The notes beneath the pieces were generated by a model. That model was not told the DNA's origin. It saw nothing but the letters and a program-made list of their open reading frames with translations, and searched no databases. The translations under genes and the position numbers were made by a program. Positions 39,889-48,902 of a DNA stretch of 64,000 bases are shown piece by piece. Source of the stretch: Burkholderia gladioli (GTDB lineage Bacteria; Pseudomonadota; Gammaproteobacteria; Burkholderiales; Burkholderiaceae); contig NZ_CP009323.1 in the NCBI RefSeq assembly GCF_000959725.1, positions 4,030,001 through 4,094,000 of the forward strand, written 5' to 3'. The first letter of the stretch is position 1, and each line of letters starts with the position of its first letter.

Positions 39889-40377
39889 TCAGCCCGGCTC
39901 GCGCCGGTTGCCGGAGCGCAGGCCCCAGCGCGCCAGCGCCGCGTCGTCGCTGCTGCGCGCATCGACCCAGCGCTCGCCCGACGGCGTGCTTTCCTTCTTC
40001 CAGAACGGCGCCTCGGTCTTCAGGTAGTCCATCACGAATTCGCAGGAGGCGAAGGCGTCGCCACGATGCGCGGCGACCGTCGCGACGAACACGATCTGGT
40101 CGAGCGGCAGCAACCGGCCGACGCGATGGATGATCGCCACCTCAATGCCCGGCCAGCGCGCGATCGCCTCGTCGGCGATCGCCTCGAGCGCCTTCTCGGT
40201 CATGCCGGGATAGTGCTCGAGCTCCAGCGCGGCCACCGTCTCGCCCTCGTTGAGATCACGCACCGTGCCGACGAAGCAGGCCACCGCGCCGATCTTCGGA
40301 TTGCGCGCGCGCAAGGCCGCCAATTCCGCGCCGACCTCGAAATCCCCGGTCTGGACCCTTGCCCTGAGCCTTGTCAT
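39889..40377 (-). CDS. moaE: Molybdopterin synthase catalytic subunit MoaE
   Basis: MoaE converts precursor Z (cPMP) to molybdopterin using sulfur carried by MoaD. Characteristic elements: GAVACFVGTVRDLNEGE, LELEHYPGMTEKAL, the ...IIHRVGRLLPLDQIVFV strand and the C-terminal DYLKTEAPFWKKE with the catalytic Lys. Length 162 residues is a little more than E. coli (150). It lies 9 bases after moaD on the same strand. Confidence 0.95.
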   Translation of the reverse strand: MTRLRARVQTGDFEVGAELAALRARNPKIGAVACFVGTVRDLNEGETVAALELEHYPGMTEKALEAIADEAIARWPGIEVAIIHRVGRLLPLDQIVFVATVAAHRGDAFASCEFVMDYLKTEAPFWKKESTPSGERWVDARSSDDAALARWGLRSGNRREPG

Positions 40378-40386
40378 CGCGCCTCC

Positions 40387-40644
40387 TCAGCCGCCCGTCA
40401 CGGGCGGGAAGAAGGCCACCTCGCAGCCATCCGTGATGCGCGTGCCCGCGTCGGTCATCACGTGATTGCAGGCCATGCGCAGCGCGCGGCCCTCGGCCAG
40501 CGTCTCGGCCCAGGCGCCGCCGCGCGCGCGCAGCCAGTCGCGCACGTCGCCCACCGTGGCGATGCCGTCGGGCACCGTCACCGATTCGCCGGCCACGCCG
40601 AGCGCCTCGCGCACGCTGGCAAAGAATTTCAGTTCGATCTTCAT
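40387..40644 (-). CDS. moaD: Molybdopterin synthase sulfur carrier MoaD
   Basis: A ubiquitin-fold protein of 85 residues ending in the required Gly-Gly (PPVTGG), which is adenylated and thiocarboxylated. The N-terminal IELKFFASVREALG strand is typical. Placed between moeA and moaE, with a 30-base gap to moeA. Confidence 0.95.
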   Translation of the reverse strand: MKIELKFFASVREALGVAGESVTVPDGIATVGDVRDWLRARGGAWAETLAEGRALRMACNHVMTDAGTRITDGCEVAFFPPVTGG

Positions 40645-40674
40645 CGCTTCATCGGATTCGCAGGCCCGGCGGGT

Positions 40675-41934
40675 TCAGCCGAGCAGTTCGGAAAAAGGCA
40701 GGAAACGGACCGTCTCGCCGGCGCTGATCGCGTGGTTCGGCGGATTGTCGATCAGGCCGTCGGCCCAGACGGTCGAGGTCAGCACGGCCGAGCTCTGGTT
40801 CGGGTAGAGATCGAGCCCGCCCGCCTCGTTGATGCGCGCGCGCAGGAACTCGTTGCGGCGATCGCCGCTGCGCTGCGTGAAATCGGCGCGCAGCGACAGC
40901 GCGCGCGGCGCCACCTGGGTGGCGCCGGCCAGCCGCAGCAGGAACGGCCGCACGAACAGCAGGAAGGTCACGAAGCTCGACACGGGGTTGCCGGGCAGGC
41001 CGATGAAATGCGCCTCGCCGCCGGCCTCGGCCCCCGCCGCCTCGCGGCGCACCGCGCCGAAGGCGAGCGGCTTGCCCGGCTTCATCGCGATCTGCCACAG
41101 CGCGAGCCGCCCTTCGGCCTCGACGGCGGGCTTGACGTGATCTTCCTCGCCGACCGACACGCCACCGCTGGTGACGATCAGGTCGTGCTCGCGCGCGGCA
41201 TCGCGCAAGGTCGCGCGCGTCGCCTCGAGCGAATCGGGCACGATGCCGTAGTCGCTGACCTCGCAGCCGAAGCGCTCCAGCAGGCCGCGCAGGCTGAAGC
41301 GGTTGGAGTTGTAGATCGCGCCGGGCTTGAGCGGCTCGCCCGGCATGGTCAACTCGTCGCCGGTGAAGAACACCGCCACCTTCAGGCGGCGCCGCACCGC
41401 CAGGCTCGCGCAGCCGACCGAGGCCGCCAGGCCCAGCGCCTGCGGCGCGAGCCGCGTGCCGGCCGGCAGGATCACGGCGCCGCGCCGGATATCGGCGCCC
41501 TGCGCGGTGATCCATTCGCCCGCCTTCGGCGTGTGCAGGAAATCGACCTCGTCGCCGGCCGCGGCGGCCTGCTCCTGCATCACCACCGCGTCGGCGCCGG
41601 GCGGCACCGGCGCGCCGGTGAAGATGCGCGCCGCGGTGCCGGCCGCCAGCGGCTCGGCCGCGTGGCCGGCCGGAATCCGCTGCGAAACCGGCAGGCGGCG
41701 CTCGCCGCGCGTCAGGTCGGCGACGCGCACCGCGTAGCCGTCCATCGCGCTGATCGCCATCGGCGGCACGTCGAGCGGCGACACCACGTCGGCGGCCAGC
41801 ACGCGGCCGAGCGCGTCGAGCGTCGGCACGGTTTCGGAGCCGGCCAGCGGCACCGCCGCGCCGAGCAGCGCGGCGAGCGCGTCGGCGGTCGACAGCATGG
41901 GGGGACGGGGGGCCTGGGGAGCGGGAGTCGACAT
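40675..41934 (-). CDS. moeA: Molybdopterin molybdotransferase MoeA
   Basis: MoeA inserts molybdate into adenylated molybdopterin. Domain order is typical: PMSAMDG-like PMAISAMDGYAVR near residue 70, GTAARIFTGAPVPPGADAVVMQE, DIRRGAVILPAG, then the GVSVGEEDHVK segment (TSGGVSVGE) of the MoaB/MogA-like domain, and FIGLPGNPVSS. The ATG at 41934 gives 419 residues; an upstream in-frame ATG would add 29 residues without family match. It heads the moeA-moaD-moaE operon. Confidence 0.94.
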   Translation of the reverse strand: MSTPAPQAPRPPMLSTADALAALLGAAVPLAGSETVPTLDALGRVLAADVVSPLDVPPMAISAMDGYAVRVADLTRGERRLPVSQRIPAGHAAEPLAAGTAARIFTGAPVPPGADAVVMQEQAAAAGDEVDFLHTPKAGEWITAQGADIRRGAVILPAGTRLAPQALGLAASVGCASLAVRRRLKVAVFFTGDELTMPGEPLKPGAIYNSNRFSLRGLLERFGCEVSDYGIVPDSLEATRATLRDAAREHDLIVTSGGVSVGEEDHVKPAVEAEGRLALWQIAMKPGKPLAFGAVRREAAGAEAGGEAHFIGLPGNPVSSFVTFLLFVRPFLLRLAGATQVAPRALSLRADFTQRSGDRRNEFLRARINEAGGLDLYPNQSSAVLTSTVWADGLIDNPPNHAISAGETVRFLPFSELLG

Positions 41935-42062
41935 CTGGGTGGTCGTGGGGGGAGCGGAAGCCACATTGTAACGAGCGAGCCGGGCGACGGTGCGATATGA
42001 CGCGCATGTCGAGGCGCGCATGCCGGCGCCGTCGGAACGCCCGGCAGCACGTCCGGTGGCCC

Positions 42063-42107
42063 AAAAACGACGAGGCCGCGCCGGGCAAGCCCGGTCGCGG
42101 CCTCGTG
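42063..42107 (-). terminator. Intrinsic terminator after thrC
   Basis: Eleven-bp outer arms ACGAGGCCGCG / CGCGGCCTCGT (42070-42080, 42096-42106) plus an inner CCGGG/CCCGG stem, followed on the minus strand by a TTTTT run (42063-42067). Confidence 0.8.
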
Positions 42108-42189
42108 ACGTGCCACGGCTGCGCGCGGGCGAGACACCAGGCGCGCGACGCGAGCCGCGGCACTCGCCGCCGGCGGCTCGCCCGGCGCC

Positions 42190-43641
42190 TCAGCCGCCGG
42201 TATGCGCGGCGATGAAGTCCTTCACCTGCTGCACATCGGCCTTCACCACCTCGAAGCGCTGCGGCAGCGCCTCGATGCCGTCGAACGCGGCGGGACGCTC
42301 GGCCTCGCGGCCCAGCGCCTCGCGGATCGTCTCGCCGAACTTGATCGGCTGGGCGGTCTCCAGCACCACCATCGGCACGCCCGGCTGCAGGTGCTCGCGC
42401 GCCACCTTCACGCCGTCGGCCGTGTGCGTGTCGATCATGGTCGCGTAGCGCGCATGGACATCGCGGATCGTCGCCAGGCGATCCGCGTGCGTGCTGCGGC
42501 CCGAGACGAAGCCGAACTCGGCCACGCGCGCGAAATCGCCGCTCGCGGCGAGATCGAAGCCGCCCTTGTGCTCGACGTCGTGGAACAGTTGCAGCACGCG
42601 CGCCGGATCGCGGCCCAGCAGATCGAACACGAAGCGCTCGAAGTTGGAGGCCTTCGAGATGTCCATGCTGGGGCTGCTGGTGTGATAGGTCTGCTCGGCG
42701 CCGCGCACGCGGTAGCTGCCGGTGCGGAAGAACTCGTCGAGCACGTCGTTCTCGTTGGTGGCCACCACCAGCTTCTCGATCGGCAGGCCCATCATGCGCG
42801 CGATATGGCCGGCGCAGACGTTGCCGAAGTTGCCCGAGGGCACCGTGAACGAGACGCGCTCGTCGTTGCTGCGGGTCGCGGCGAAGTAGCCCTTGAAGTA
42901 GTAGACGACCTGCGCGACCACCCGTGCCCAGTTGATCGAGTTGACCGTGCCGATCTTGTGGCGCGCCTTGTAGGCGTGGTCGTTCGAGACCGCCTTGACG
43001 ATGTCCTGGGCGTCGTCGAACACGCCTTCCACGGCCAGGTTGAAGATGTTCGGATCCTGCAGGCTGTACATCTGCGCCGACTGGAACGCGCTCATCTTCC
43101 GGTGCGGCGAGAGCATGAACACGCGCACGCCGGCCTTGCCGCGCATCGCGTATTCGGCGGCGCTGCCGGTGTCGCCCGAGGTCGCGCCGAGGATGTTGAG
43201 GGTCTCGCCGTGCTTGGCCAGCGTGTACTCGAACAGGTTGCCGAGCAGCTGCATGGCCATGTCCTTGAACGCCAGGGTCGGGCCGTTCGACAGTTCCAGC
43301 AGCGCCAGCGTGGTGCCGCCCTCGCTGCCGAGCGTCTTGATCGGCGTGATGTCGGCGGCGTTCTCGCCATGGCGCGTGTTGGCGTAGACCTCGGCGCGAT
43401 AGGTGCGGCGCGTGAGCTCGCGCAGGTCCTCGGCCGGGATGTCGTCGCTGAACTTGGAGAGCACCTCGAAGGCCAGCTCCGCGTAAGGCAGCTCGCGCCA
43501 GCGCGCCAGTTCCCCGGCGCTCACGCGCGGGTATTCGGCCGGCAGGTAGAGCCCGCCGTCCTTGGCCAGGCCGCCCAGCAGGATGTCCGAAAACGTATGG
43601 CGCTCGCCGATGCCGGCGCCGCGCGTCGAAATGTAATTCAT
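42190..43641 (-). CDS. thrC: Threonine synthase
   Basis: PLP enzyme that makes threonine from O-phosphohomoserine. The N-terminal MNYISTRG and the LPAEYP region identify the fungal/beta-proteobacterial type ThrC. The PLP Lys lies in TLAFKDMAMQLLGN, and the phosphate/pyridoxal loop GATSGDTGSAAEYA follows. Length 483 is usual. It follows hom by 7 bases on the same strand and ends at a strong terminator. Confidence 0.97.
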   Translation of the reverse strand: MNYISTRGAGIGERHTFSDILLGGLAKDGGLYLPAEYPRVSAGELARWRELPYAELAFEVLSKFSDDIPAEDLRELTRRTYRAEVYANTRHGENAADITPIKTLGSEGGTTLALLELSNGPTLAFKDMAMQLLGNLFEYTLAKHGETLNILGATSGDTGSAAEYAMRGKAGVRVFMLSPHRKMSAFQSAQMYSLQDPNIFNLAVEGVFDDAQDIVKAVSNDHAYKARHKIGTVNSINWARVVAQVVYYFKGYFAATRSNDERVSFTVPSGNFGNVCAGHIARMMGLPIEKLVVATNENDVLDEFFRTGSYRVRGAEQTYHTSSPSMDISKASNFERFVFDLLGRDPARVLQLFHDVEHKGGFDLAASGDFARVAEFGFVSGRSTHADRLATIRDVHARYATMIDTHTADGVKVAREHLQPGVPMVVLETAQPIKFGETIREALGREAERPAAFDGIEALPQRFEVVKADVQQVKDFIAAHTGG

Positions 43642-43648
43642 GTCGTCC

Positions 43649-44971
43649 TCAGTTGAGCGCTTCCATGCGCAGCTTCGTGACCTTGGAACGGATCGTCGGC
43701 AACGCCTCGATGCTCGCGATCGCCGCGTTCACGTTGCGCTCCACCGTCACGTGCGTGATCAGGATGATGTCGGTTTCGTCGCTGCCGCCGTCGACCTGGT
43801 CCGATTCCTTCTGCAGCAGCGCGTCGATCGAGATGCCCGATTCGGCCAGGATGCGCGTGATGTCGGCCAGCACGCCGGTTTCGTCGGCCACCCGCAGGCG
43901 CAGGTAGTAGCCGCTGGTGACCGCCTCGATCGGCAGGATCGGCGTGTTCGACAGGCTTTCCGGCTGGAACGCGAGATGCGGCACGCGATGTTCCGGGTCG
44001 GCCGTGTGCAGGCGCGTGACGTCGACCAGGTCGGCCACCACGGCCGAGGCGGTCGGCTCGGCGCCGGCGCCCTTGCCGTAGTAGAGCGTGGTGCCGACCG
44101 CGTCGCCGTGCACCACCACCGCGTTCATCGCGCCCTCGACATTGGCCAGCAGGCGTTTCTCGGGGATCAGGGTGGGATGCACGCGCAGCTCGATGCCCGC
44201 CTCGGTGCGGCGCGCGATGCCCAGCAACTTGATGCGATAGCCGAGTTCCTCGGCGTAGCGGATGTCGGTGGCGGCCAGCTTGCTGATGCCCTCGACGTAG
44301 GCGCGCTCGAACTGCACCGGCACGCCGAACGCGATCGCGCTCATGATGGTGGCCTTGTGCGCGGCATCCACGCCCTCGATGTCGAAGGTCGGGTCGGCCT
44401 CGGCGTAGCCGAGCTCCTGGGCGGCCTTCAGCGCGGTGGCGAAGTCCAGGCCACGGTCGCGCATCTCCGACAGGATGTAGTTGGTGGTGCCGTTGATGAT
44501 GCCGGCGATGTACTGGATGCGGTTGGCGGTCAGGCCCTCGCGCAGCGCCTTGATGATCGGGATGCCGCCGGCCACGGCGGCCTCGAACGCGACCATCACG
44601 CCCTTCTCGCGCGCGGCCGCGAAGATCTCGCTGCCGTGCACGGCGAGCAGGGCCTTGTTGGCGGTCACCACGTGCTTGCCGTTGGCGATCGCGCGCAGCA
44701 CCAGCTCGCGGGCGATGCCGGTGCCGCCGATCATCTCGGCGACGATCGAGACCGAGGGATCGTCGACCACCGCCTGGAAATCGGTGCTCAGATCGACGCG
44801 CGCGCCGCCCAGCGCGGCCTGCGCCTTGGCCGGGTTGCGCAGCGCGATGCGCGTGATCTCGATGCCCCGGCCGGCGCGCCGCTTGATTTCTTCCTGATTG
44901 CGGCGCAGCACCTCGAAGGTGCCGCTGCCGACGGTGCCGAAGCCCAACAGGGCGACTTTGATCGGTTCCAT
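43649..44971 (-). CDS. hom: Homoserine dehydrogenase
   Basis: Reduces aspartate semialdehyde to homoserine in the threonine/methionine branch. NAD(P) motif GFGTVGSGTF near the N-terminus, catalytic region GGIPIIKALREGLTAN, YAEADPTFDIEGVDAAHK, and a C-terminal ACT domain (VADETGVLADITRILAESG) for feedback by threonine. Monofunctional, 440 residues, without aspartokinase. Located between alaA-like and thrC genes; 7-base gap to thrC shows an operon. Confidence 0.97.
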   Translation of the reverse strand: MEPIKVALLGFGTVGSGTFEVLRRNQEEIKRRAGRGIEITRIALRNPAKAQAALGGARVDLSTDFQAVVDDPSVSIVAEMIGGTGIARELVLRAIANGKHVVTANKALLAVHGSEIFAAAREKGVMVAFEAAVAGGIPIIKALREGLTANRIQYIAGIINGTTNYILSEMRDRGLDFATALKAAQELGYAEADPTFDIEGVDAAHKATIMSAIAFGVPVQFERAYVEGISKLAATDIRYAEELGYRIKLLGIARRTEAGIELRVHPTLIPEKRLLANVEGAMNAVVVHGDAVGTTLYYGKGAGAEPTASAVVADLVDVTRLHTADPEHRVPHLAFQPESLSNTPILPIEAVTSGYYLRLRVADETGVLADITRILAESGISIDALLQKESDQVDGGSDETDIILITHVTVERNVNAAIASIEALPTIRSKVTKLRMEALN

Positions 44972-45016
44972 GCTGCGTGTGGTTGCGTTTTGAAGTTGAA
45001 GGACGGATGCGGCCGC

Positions 45017-46276
45017 TCAGGCCGCGTGACGTTTGCGATAGCCGTCGAGGAATCGCGCGATGCGATTGATCGAGTCGGTCAGATCGTCGATGTTCGGCAG
45101 GAACACCACGCGGAAGTGATCCGGGGTGGGCCAGTTGAAGCCGGTGCCCTGCACCAGCAGCACGCGCTCCTTGAGCAGCAGGTCGAGAATGAATTCCTGG
45201 TCGTTCCGGATCGGGTAGAGCTTCGGGTCCAGGCGCGGGAACATGTAGAGCGCCGCGTCGGGCTTCACGCAGCTCACGCCCGGGATCGAGGTCAGCATGT
45301 CGTAGGCGAGCTCGCGCTGGCGATACAGGCGCCCGCTCGGCACCAGCAGCTCGTTGATGCTCTGGTAGCCGCCCAGCGCGGTCTGGATCGCGAACTGGCC
45401 CGGCACGTTGGCGCACAGCCGCATCGACGAGAGGATCCCGAGCCCTTCCAGGTAGTCCTTGGCGCGCGCGCGGTTCTCGCCGTTCAGGCCGGCCACGGAC
45501 ATCCAGCCGGCGCGGTAGCCGCAGGAGCGGTAGCTCTTGGACAGGCTGTTGAAGGTGACCGTGATCACGTCCTCGGTGAGCGAGGCCAGCGCCGTGTGGG
45601 TCTTGCCGTCGTAGAGGATCTTGTCGTAGACCTCGTCGGCGAAGATCAGCAGGCCGTGCTCGCGCGCGATCGCGATCAGCTCGCGCAGCAGGTCGTCGGA
45701 ATACAGCGCGCCGGTGGGGTTGTTCGGGTTGATCACCACCAGCGCCTTGGTGTTCGGCGTGATCTTGCGGCGGATGTCGTCGGTATCGGGCATCCAGCCG
45801 TTCTGCTCGTCGCACATGTAGTGCACCGGCGTGCCGCCCGACAGGCTCACCGCGGCGGTCCAGAGCGGGTAGTCCGGCGCCGGCAGCAGTACCTCGTCGC
45901 CGTTGTTGAGCAGCGCCTGGGTGGCCATCACGATCAGCTCCGAGGCGCCGTTGCCGATGTAGATGTCGTCCAGGCCGACACCCTTCACGCCCTTTTCCTG
46001 GGTGTAGTGCATCACGGCCTTGCGCGCCGAGAACACCCCCTTCGAATCCGAATAACCCGACGAAGCCGGCAGGTTGCGGATCATGTCCTGGATGATCTCG
46101 TCGGGCGCCTCGAAACCGAAGGGCGCCAGGTTGCCGATGTTCAGCTTGATGATCTTGTGCCCTTCCTCCTCGAGGCGCTTGGCGTGCTCGAGCACCGGGC
46201 CGCGAATGTCGTAGCAGACGTTGAGCAGCTTGTTGGATTTCTGAATCGGTTTCACGGCGGGCACGTTCCTGGGCAA
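45017..46276 (-). CDS. alaA: AlaA-type pyruvate/alanine aminotransferase
   Basis: A 419-residue class I PLP aminotransferase very close to E. coli AlaA, which makes alanine from pyruvate and glutamate. Shared segments include NVCYDIRGPVLEHAKRLEEE, PAPDYPLWTAAVSLSGG, NPNNPTGALYS and the PLP-Lys loop SLSKSYRSCGYRAGW. The N-terminal 10 residues extend beyond E. coli AlaA. It lies 45 bases upstream of hom on the same strand, so it may be the first gene of the alaA-hom-thrC operon. Confidence 0.92.
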   Translation of the reverse strand: MPRNVPAVKPIQKSNKLLNVCYDIRGPVLEHAKRLEEEGHKIIKLNIGNLAPFGFEAPDEIIQDMIRNLPASSGYSDSKGVFSARKAVMHYTQEKGVKGVGLDDIYIGNGASELIVMATQALLNNGDEVLLPAPDYPLWTAAVSLSGGTPVHYMCDEQNGWMPDTDDIRRKITPNTKALVVINPNNPTGALYSDDLLRELIAIAREHGLLIFADEVYDKILYDGKTHTALASLTEDVITVTFNSLSKSYRSCGYRAGWMSVAGLNGENRARAKDYLEGLGILSSMRLCANVPGQFAIQTALGGYQSINELLVPSGRLYRQRELAYDMLTSIPGVSCVKPDAALYMFPRLDPKLYPIRNDQEFILDLLLKERVLLVQGTGFNWPTPDHFRVVFLPNIDDLTDSINRIARFLDGYRKRHAA

Positions 46277-46614
46277 GGCCTGCGGGGCAAGAAAAGGGGG
46301 GCGAAACTGGAAAGCGGCGGGTGGATGCGCGCTGTCTAGGAAAGCGGTCGGGAAGCGCGGCCGGACGCGGCTTGTGGCGACGCGCGACGCAAATGCCGCC
46401 CGGGGGCGACTTAAAAGTTATAATTTAGCGGATTTTCACCCGCTTTCGCAATGCACCATTCCGGCTCGCCGGCCGGGGCGGCGCCCACCGGCACCGCGCA
46501 CGGCCGGCGGCGCGCCCGCCCGAGCCCCTGGCGGCCGGCGCGCCGCCGGGCCCGCCCCGACCGGGCGCGGGCCAAAACGGTGCAACCGGCCCAACCGATA
46601 CCGCGGACAACGAT
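46277..46614. promoter_or_regulatory. Divergent intergenic region between alaA and the Mth938-like gene
   Basis: The only AT-rich core is around 46411-46430, where TATAAT (46419-46424) gives a perfect -10 for rightward transcription, without a good -35. The rightward transcript would carry a leader of about 185 nt that is extremely GC-rich, with several overlapping inverted repeats near 46495-46580. No open frame with a ribosome site was found in it. Confidence 0.5.
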
Positions 46615-46998
46615 TTGAAACTGCATCAGGACCCGAGCGAGGCGCTCAATACCGTCACCGGCTACGGCCCCGACTACGTCGACATCAACCTGGCACGCCA
46701 CGAGCACAGCGTGATCGTGCTGCCGGCCGCGCCCGTGGTGGCCTGGCCGGTCGACGCCTTCGAGGCGCTGGAGGCCCGCCATTTCGAGCTGTTGCTTGAT
46801 CCGTCCCCGGAAGTCGTGATCTTCGGCAGCGGCGCGCGCCTGCGCTTCCCGCATCCGCGGCTGACCGCCGCACTGGCCGCGCGCCGGATCGGCGTCGAGA
46901 CCATGGACTTCCAGGCCGCCTGCCGGACCTACAACATCCTGATGGGCGAAGGCCGCAAGGTGGCCGCGGCGCTGCTGATCGAACGTCCGGCCGCCTGA
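46615..46998 (+). CDS. Mth938-like domain protein (DUF498)
   Basis: A 127-residue protein with the Mth938 fold, also seen in the mitochondrial complex I assembly factor NDUFAF3. Recognisable strands: GYGPDYVDINLARHEHSVIVLP, then EVVIFGSGARLRFPHP and the C-terminal IGVETMDFQAACRTYNILMGEGRKVAAALLI. The start is a TTG (46615), as the conserved KLHQDPSEALNTV segment begins directly after it and no ATG fits. Function in bacteria is not established. It lies upstream of the arn locus but is 207 bases away. Confidence 0.85.
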   Translation: MKLHQDPSEALNTVTGYGPDYVDINLARHEHSVIVLPAAPVVAWPVDAFEALEARHFELLLDPSPEVVIFGSGARLRFPHPRLTAALAARRIGVETMDFQAACRTYNILMGEGRKVAAALLIERPAA

Positions 46999-47089
46999 GG
47001 CGCGCCGCTCGTCCCGGCATCCCGGCCTGGCTCCATCATCCCTCCGATCCCTCCCATCATCCGAATCGACATCGAGGGATCGAAGCGTC

Positions 47090-47123
47090 TTTAATTGAAC
47101 GTTAAGGCGCGATGCGTTACAAA
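47090..47123 (+). promoter_or_regulatory. arnT promoter with a PmrA-box-like repeat
   Basis: A sigma-70 promoter reads TTGAAC (47095-47100), 17-base spacer, TACAAA (47118-47123). The -35 is flanked by two half-sites, TTTAAT (47090-47095) and GTTAAG (47101-47106), spaced 11 bp apart. They match the PmrA box HTTAAD-N5-HTTAAD at 11 of 12 specified positions (the last half-site starts with G). The arnT ATG is about 83 bases downstream. Confidence 0.55.
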
Positions 47124-47205
47124 GCCGGCGGCGCCGCGCCCGCGGCATGCCGCTTTTCCGATTCCGAATTCCGTTTTCCGTTCGTCTGACAGGCTGACCG
47201 ACTCC

Positions 47206-48888
47206 ATGACCGATACGCCATCGAGGCTGCCGCTCAACCGTGCCGTACTCCTACTGATCCTGCTGGGCCTCGCGCTGATCTGGTTCGGCCCGCTCGGGCT
47301 GCGCCACCTGATCCCCAGCGACGAAGGCCGCTACGCCGAGATGGCGCGCGAGATGTTCGTGACCGGCGACTGGATCACGCCGCGCTACAACGGCTACAAG
47401 TATTTCGAAAAGCCGCCGCTGCAGACCTGGCTCAATGCCCTGAGCTTCGCCTGGTTCGGCATCGGCGCCTGGCAGGCGCGGCTCTACACGGCGCTGGTCA
47501 GCTTCGGCGGGATCCTGCTGGTGGGCTATACCGGCGCGCGCGTGTTCAACCCGGTGGCGGGCCTGTGCGCCGCGGTGGTGCTGGCCGCCTCGCCGTACTG
47601 GAACCTGATGGGCCACTTCAACACGCTCGACATGGGCCTGTCGTTCTGGATGACGGTCACGCTCTGCGCGCTGCTGCTGGCCCAGCGCCCGGGCCTCGCC
47701 ACCGGCGCGACGCGCGGCTGGATGTGGCTGTGCTGGGCCTCGATGGCGCTCGCGGTGCTCTCCAAGGGCCTGATCGGCGTAATCCTGCCCGGCGCGGTGC
47801 TGGTGCTCTACACGCTGATCGCGCGCGACTGGGCGCTGTGGAAGCGCCTGCACCTGGTCAGCGGCGTGGTGATCTTCTTCGCGATCGCCACGCCCTGGTT
47901 CGTGCTGGTGCAGCAGCGCAATCCCGAGTTCTTCGACTTCTTCTTCGTGGTCCAGCAGTTCCGCCGCTACCTGACGCCCGAGCAGAACCGCCCGGGCCCC
48001 GTCTACTACTTCGTGGCGGTGCTGCTGGTGGGCTTCCTGCCCTGGCTGTCGATCGCCGTGCAGAGCCTGCGCCACGCCTGGCGCATGCCGCGCCAGCCCA
48101 ACGGCTTCGCGCCGATGATGGTGCTGCTGGTCTGGAGCGGCTTCATCTTCCTGTTCTTCAGCGCCTCGCACTCGAAGCTGGTGTCCTACGTGCTGCCGAT
48201 CGCGCCCTCGCTGGCCCTGGTGCTGGGCGCCTACCTGCCGCTGGTGGCGCGCGAGCGCTACCGCCTGCACCTGATCGGCTACCTCCTGTTCCTGGTCGCA
48301 GCGGCCGCGGGCTGCGCGGTGCTCGGCCAGCTTGGCGACGAACGCACCCCGAATTCGCAGTACGTGGAATTCCAGCATTGGGTGTGGGCGGCGCTGGCAG
48401 TCGCCTTCGTGCTGACCCTGGTGGCGCTGTGGGTCAACCGCCGCGGCAAGGCCGGCATCGCCGCCACCGCCTTCGTGTTCGGCCTCGCCTGGCTGCTGCT
48501 CGGCACCATCGGCGGCACCGGCCACGACGCCTTCGGCCGCTACAGCTCGGGCGCGCTGCTGGCGCCGGCGATCCGCGCCGAATTCGCCAGGCTGCCGCCC
48601 GACACGCCGTTCTACGCAGTCGAGATGCTCGATCACACGCTGCCTTTCTACGTCGGCCATACCACCACCCTGGTGGCCTACCAGGACGAACTCACGTTCG
48701 GCATCTCGCGCGAGCCGCAGAAATGGGTGCCCACCATCGAGGAATGGGAGCGCCGCTGGCGCGCCGAGCCCGCCGCGATCGCGGTGATGCGCCCCGAGCG
48801 CTACGAGGCGCTGCTCAAGGCCGGCCTGCCGATGAAGCTGATCGCGCGCGACAACCGCCGCGTGGTCGTCGAGAAGCCCCAATCCTGA
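47206..48888 (+). CDS. arnT: Undecaprenyl phosphate-L-Ara4N:lipid A transferase ArnT
   Basis: ArnT attaches 4-amino-4-deoxy-L-arabinose to lipid A phosphates in the periplasmic leaflet, giving resistance to polymyxin and cationic peptides. GT-C architecture: about twelve helices and a periplasmic C-terminal domain. The catalytic Asp39-Glu40 pair is in LIPSDEGRYAEMAREM, followed by GDWITPRYNGYKYFEKPPL, the family hallmark. At 560 residues it fits ArnT (about 550). ATG at 47206 is chosen because the longer frame has no ribosome site. First gene of the arn locus here, where enterobacteria place arnT later. Confidence 0.93.
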   Translation: MTDTPSRLPLNRAVLLLILLGLALIWFGPLGLRHLIPSDEGRYAEMAREMFVTGDWITPRYNGYKYFEKPPLQTWLNALSFAWFGIGAWQARLYTALVSFGGILLVGYTGARVFNPVAGLCAAVVLAASPYWNLMGHFNTLDMGLSFWMTVTLCALLLAQRPGLATGATRGWMWLCWASMALAVLSKGLIGVILPGAVLVLYTLIARDWALWKRLHLVSGVVIFFAIATPWFVLVQQRNPEFFDFFFVVQQFRRYLTPEQNRPGPVYYFVAVLLVGFLPWLSIAVQSLRHAWRMPRQPNGFAPMMVLLVWSGFIFLFFSASHSKLVSYVLPIAPSLALVLGAYLPLVARERYRLHLIGYLLFLVAAAAGCAVLGQLGDERTPNSQYVEFQHWVWAALAVAFVLTLVALWVNRRGKAGIAATAFVFGLAWLLLGTIGGTGHDAFGRYSSGALLAPAIRAEFARLPPDTPFYAVEMLDHTLPFYVGHTTTLVAYQDELTFGISREPQKWVPTIEEWERRWRAEPAAIAVMRPERYEALLKAGLPMKLIARDNRRVVVEKPQS

Positions 48889-48902
48889 GGAAAGCCGCAC
48901 CG

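Noticed and set aside
43640..46339. Open frame of 899 codons on the plus strand opposite alaA-hom-thrC
   Set aside because: Codon use and sequence reflect the antisense of three solid genes in GC-rich DNA; it has no family match and no ribosome site.
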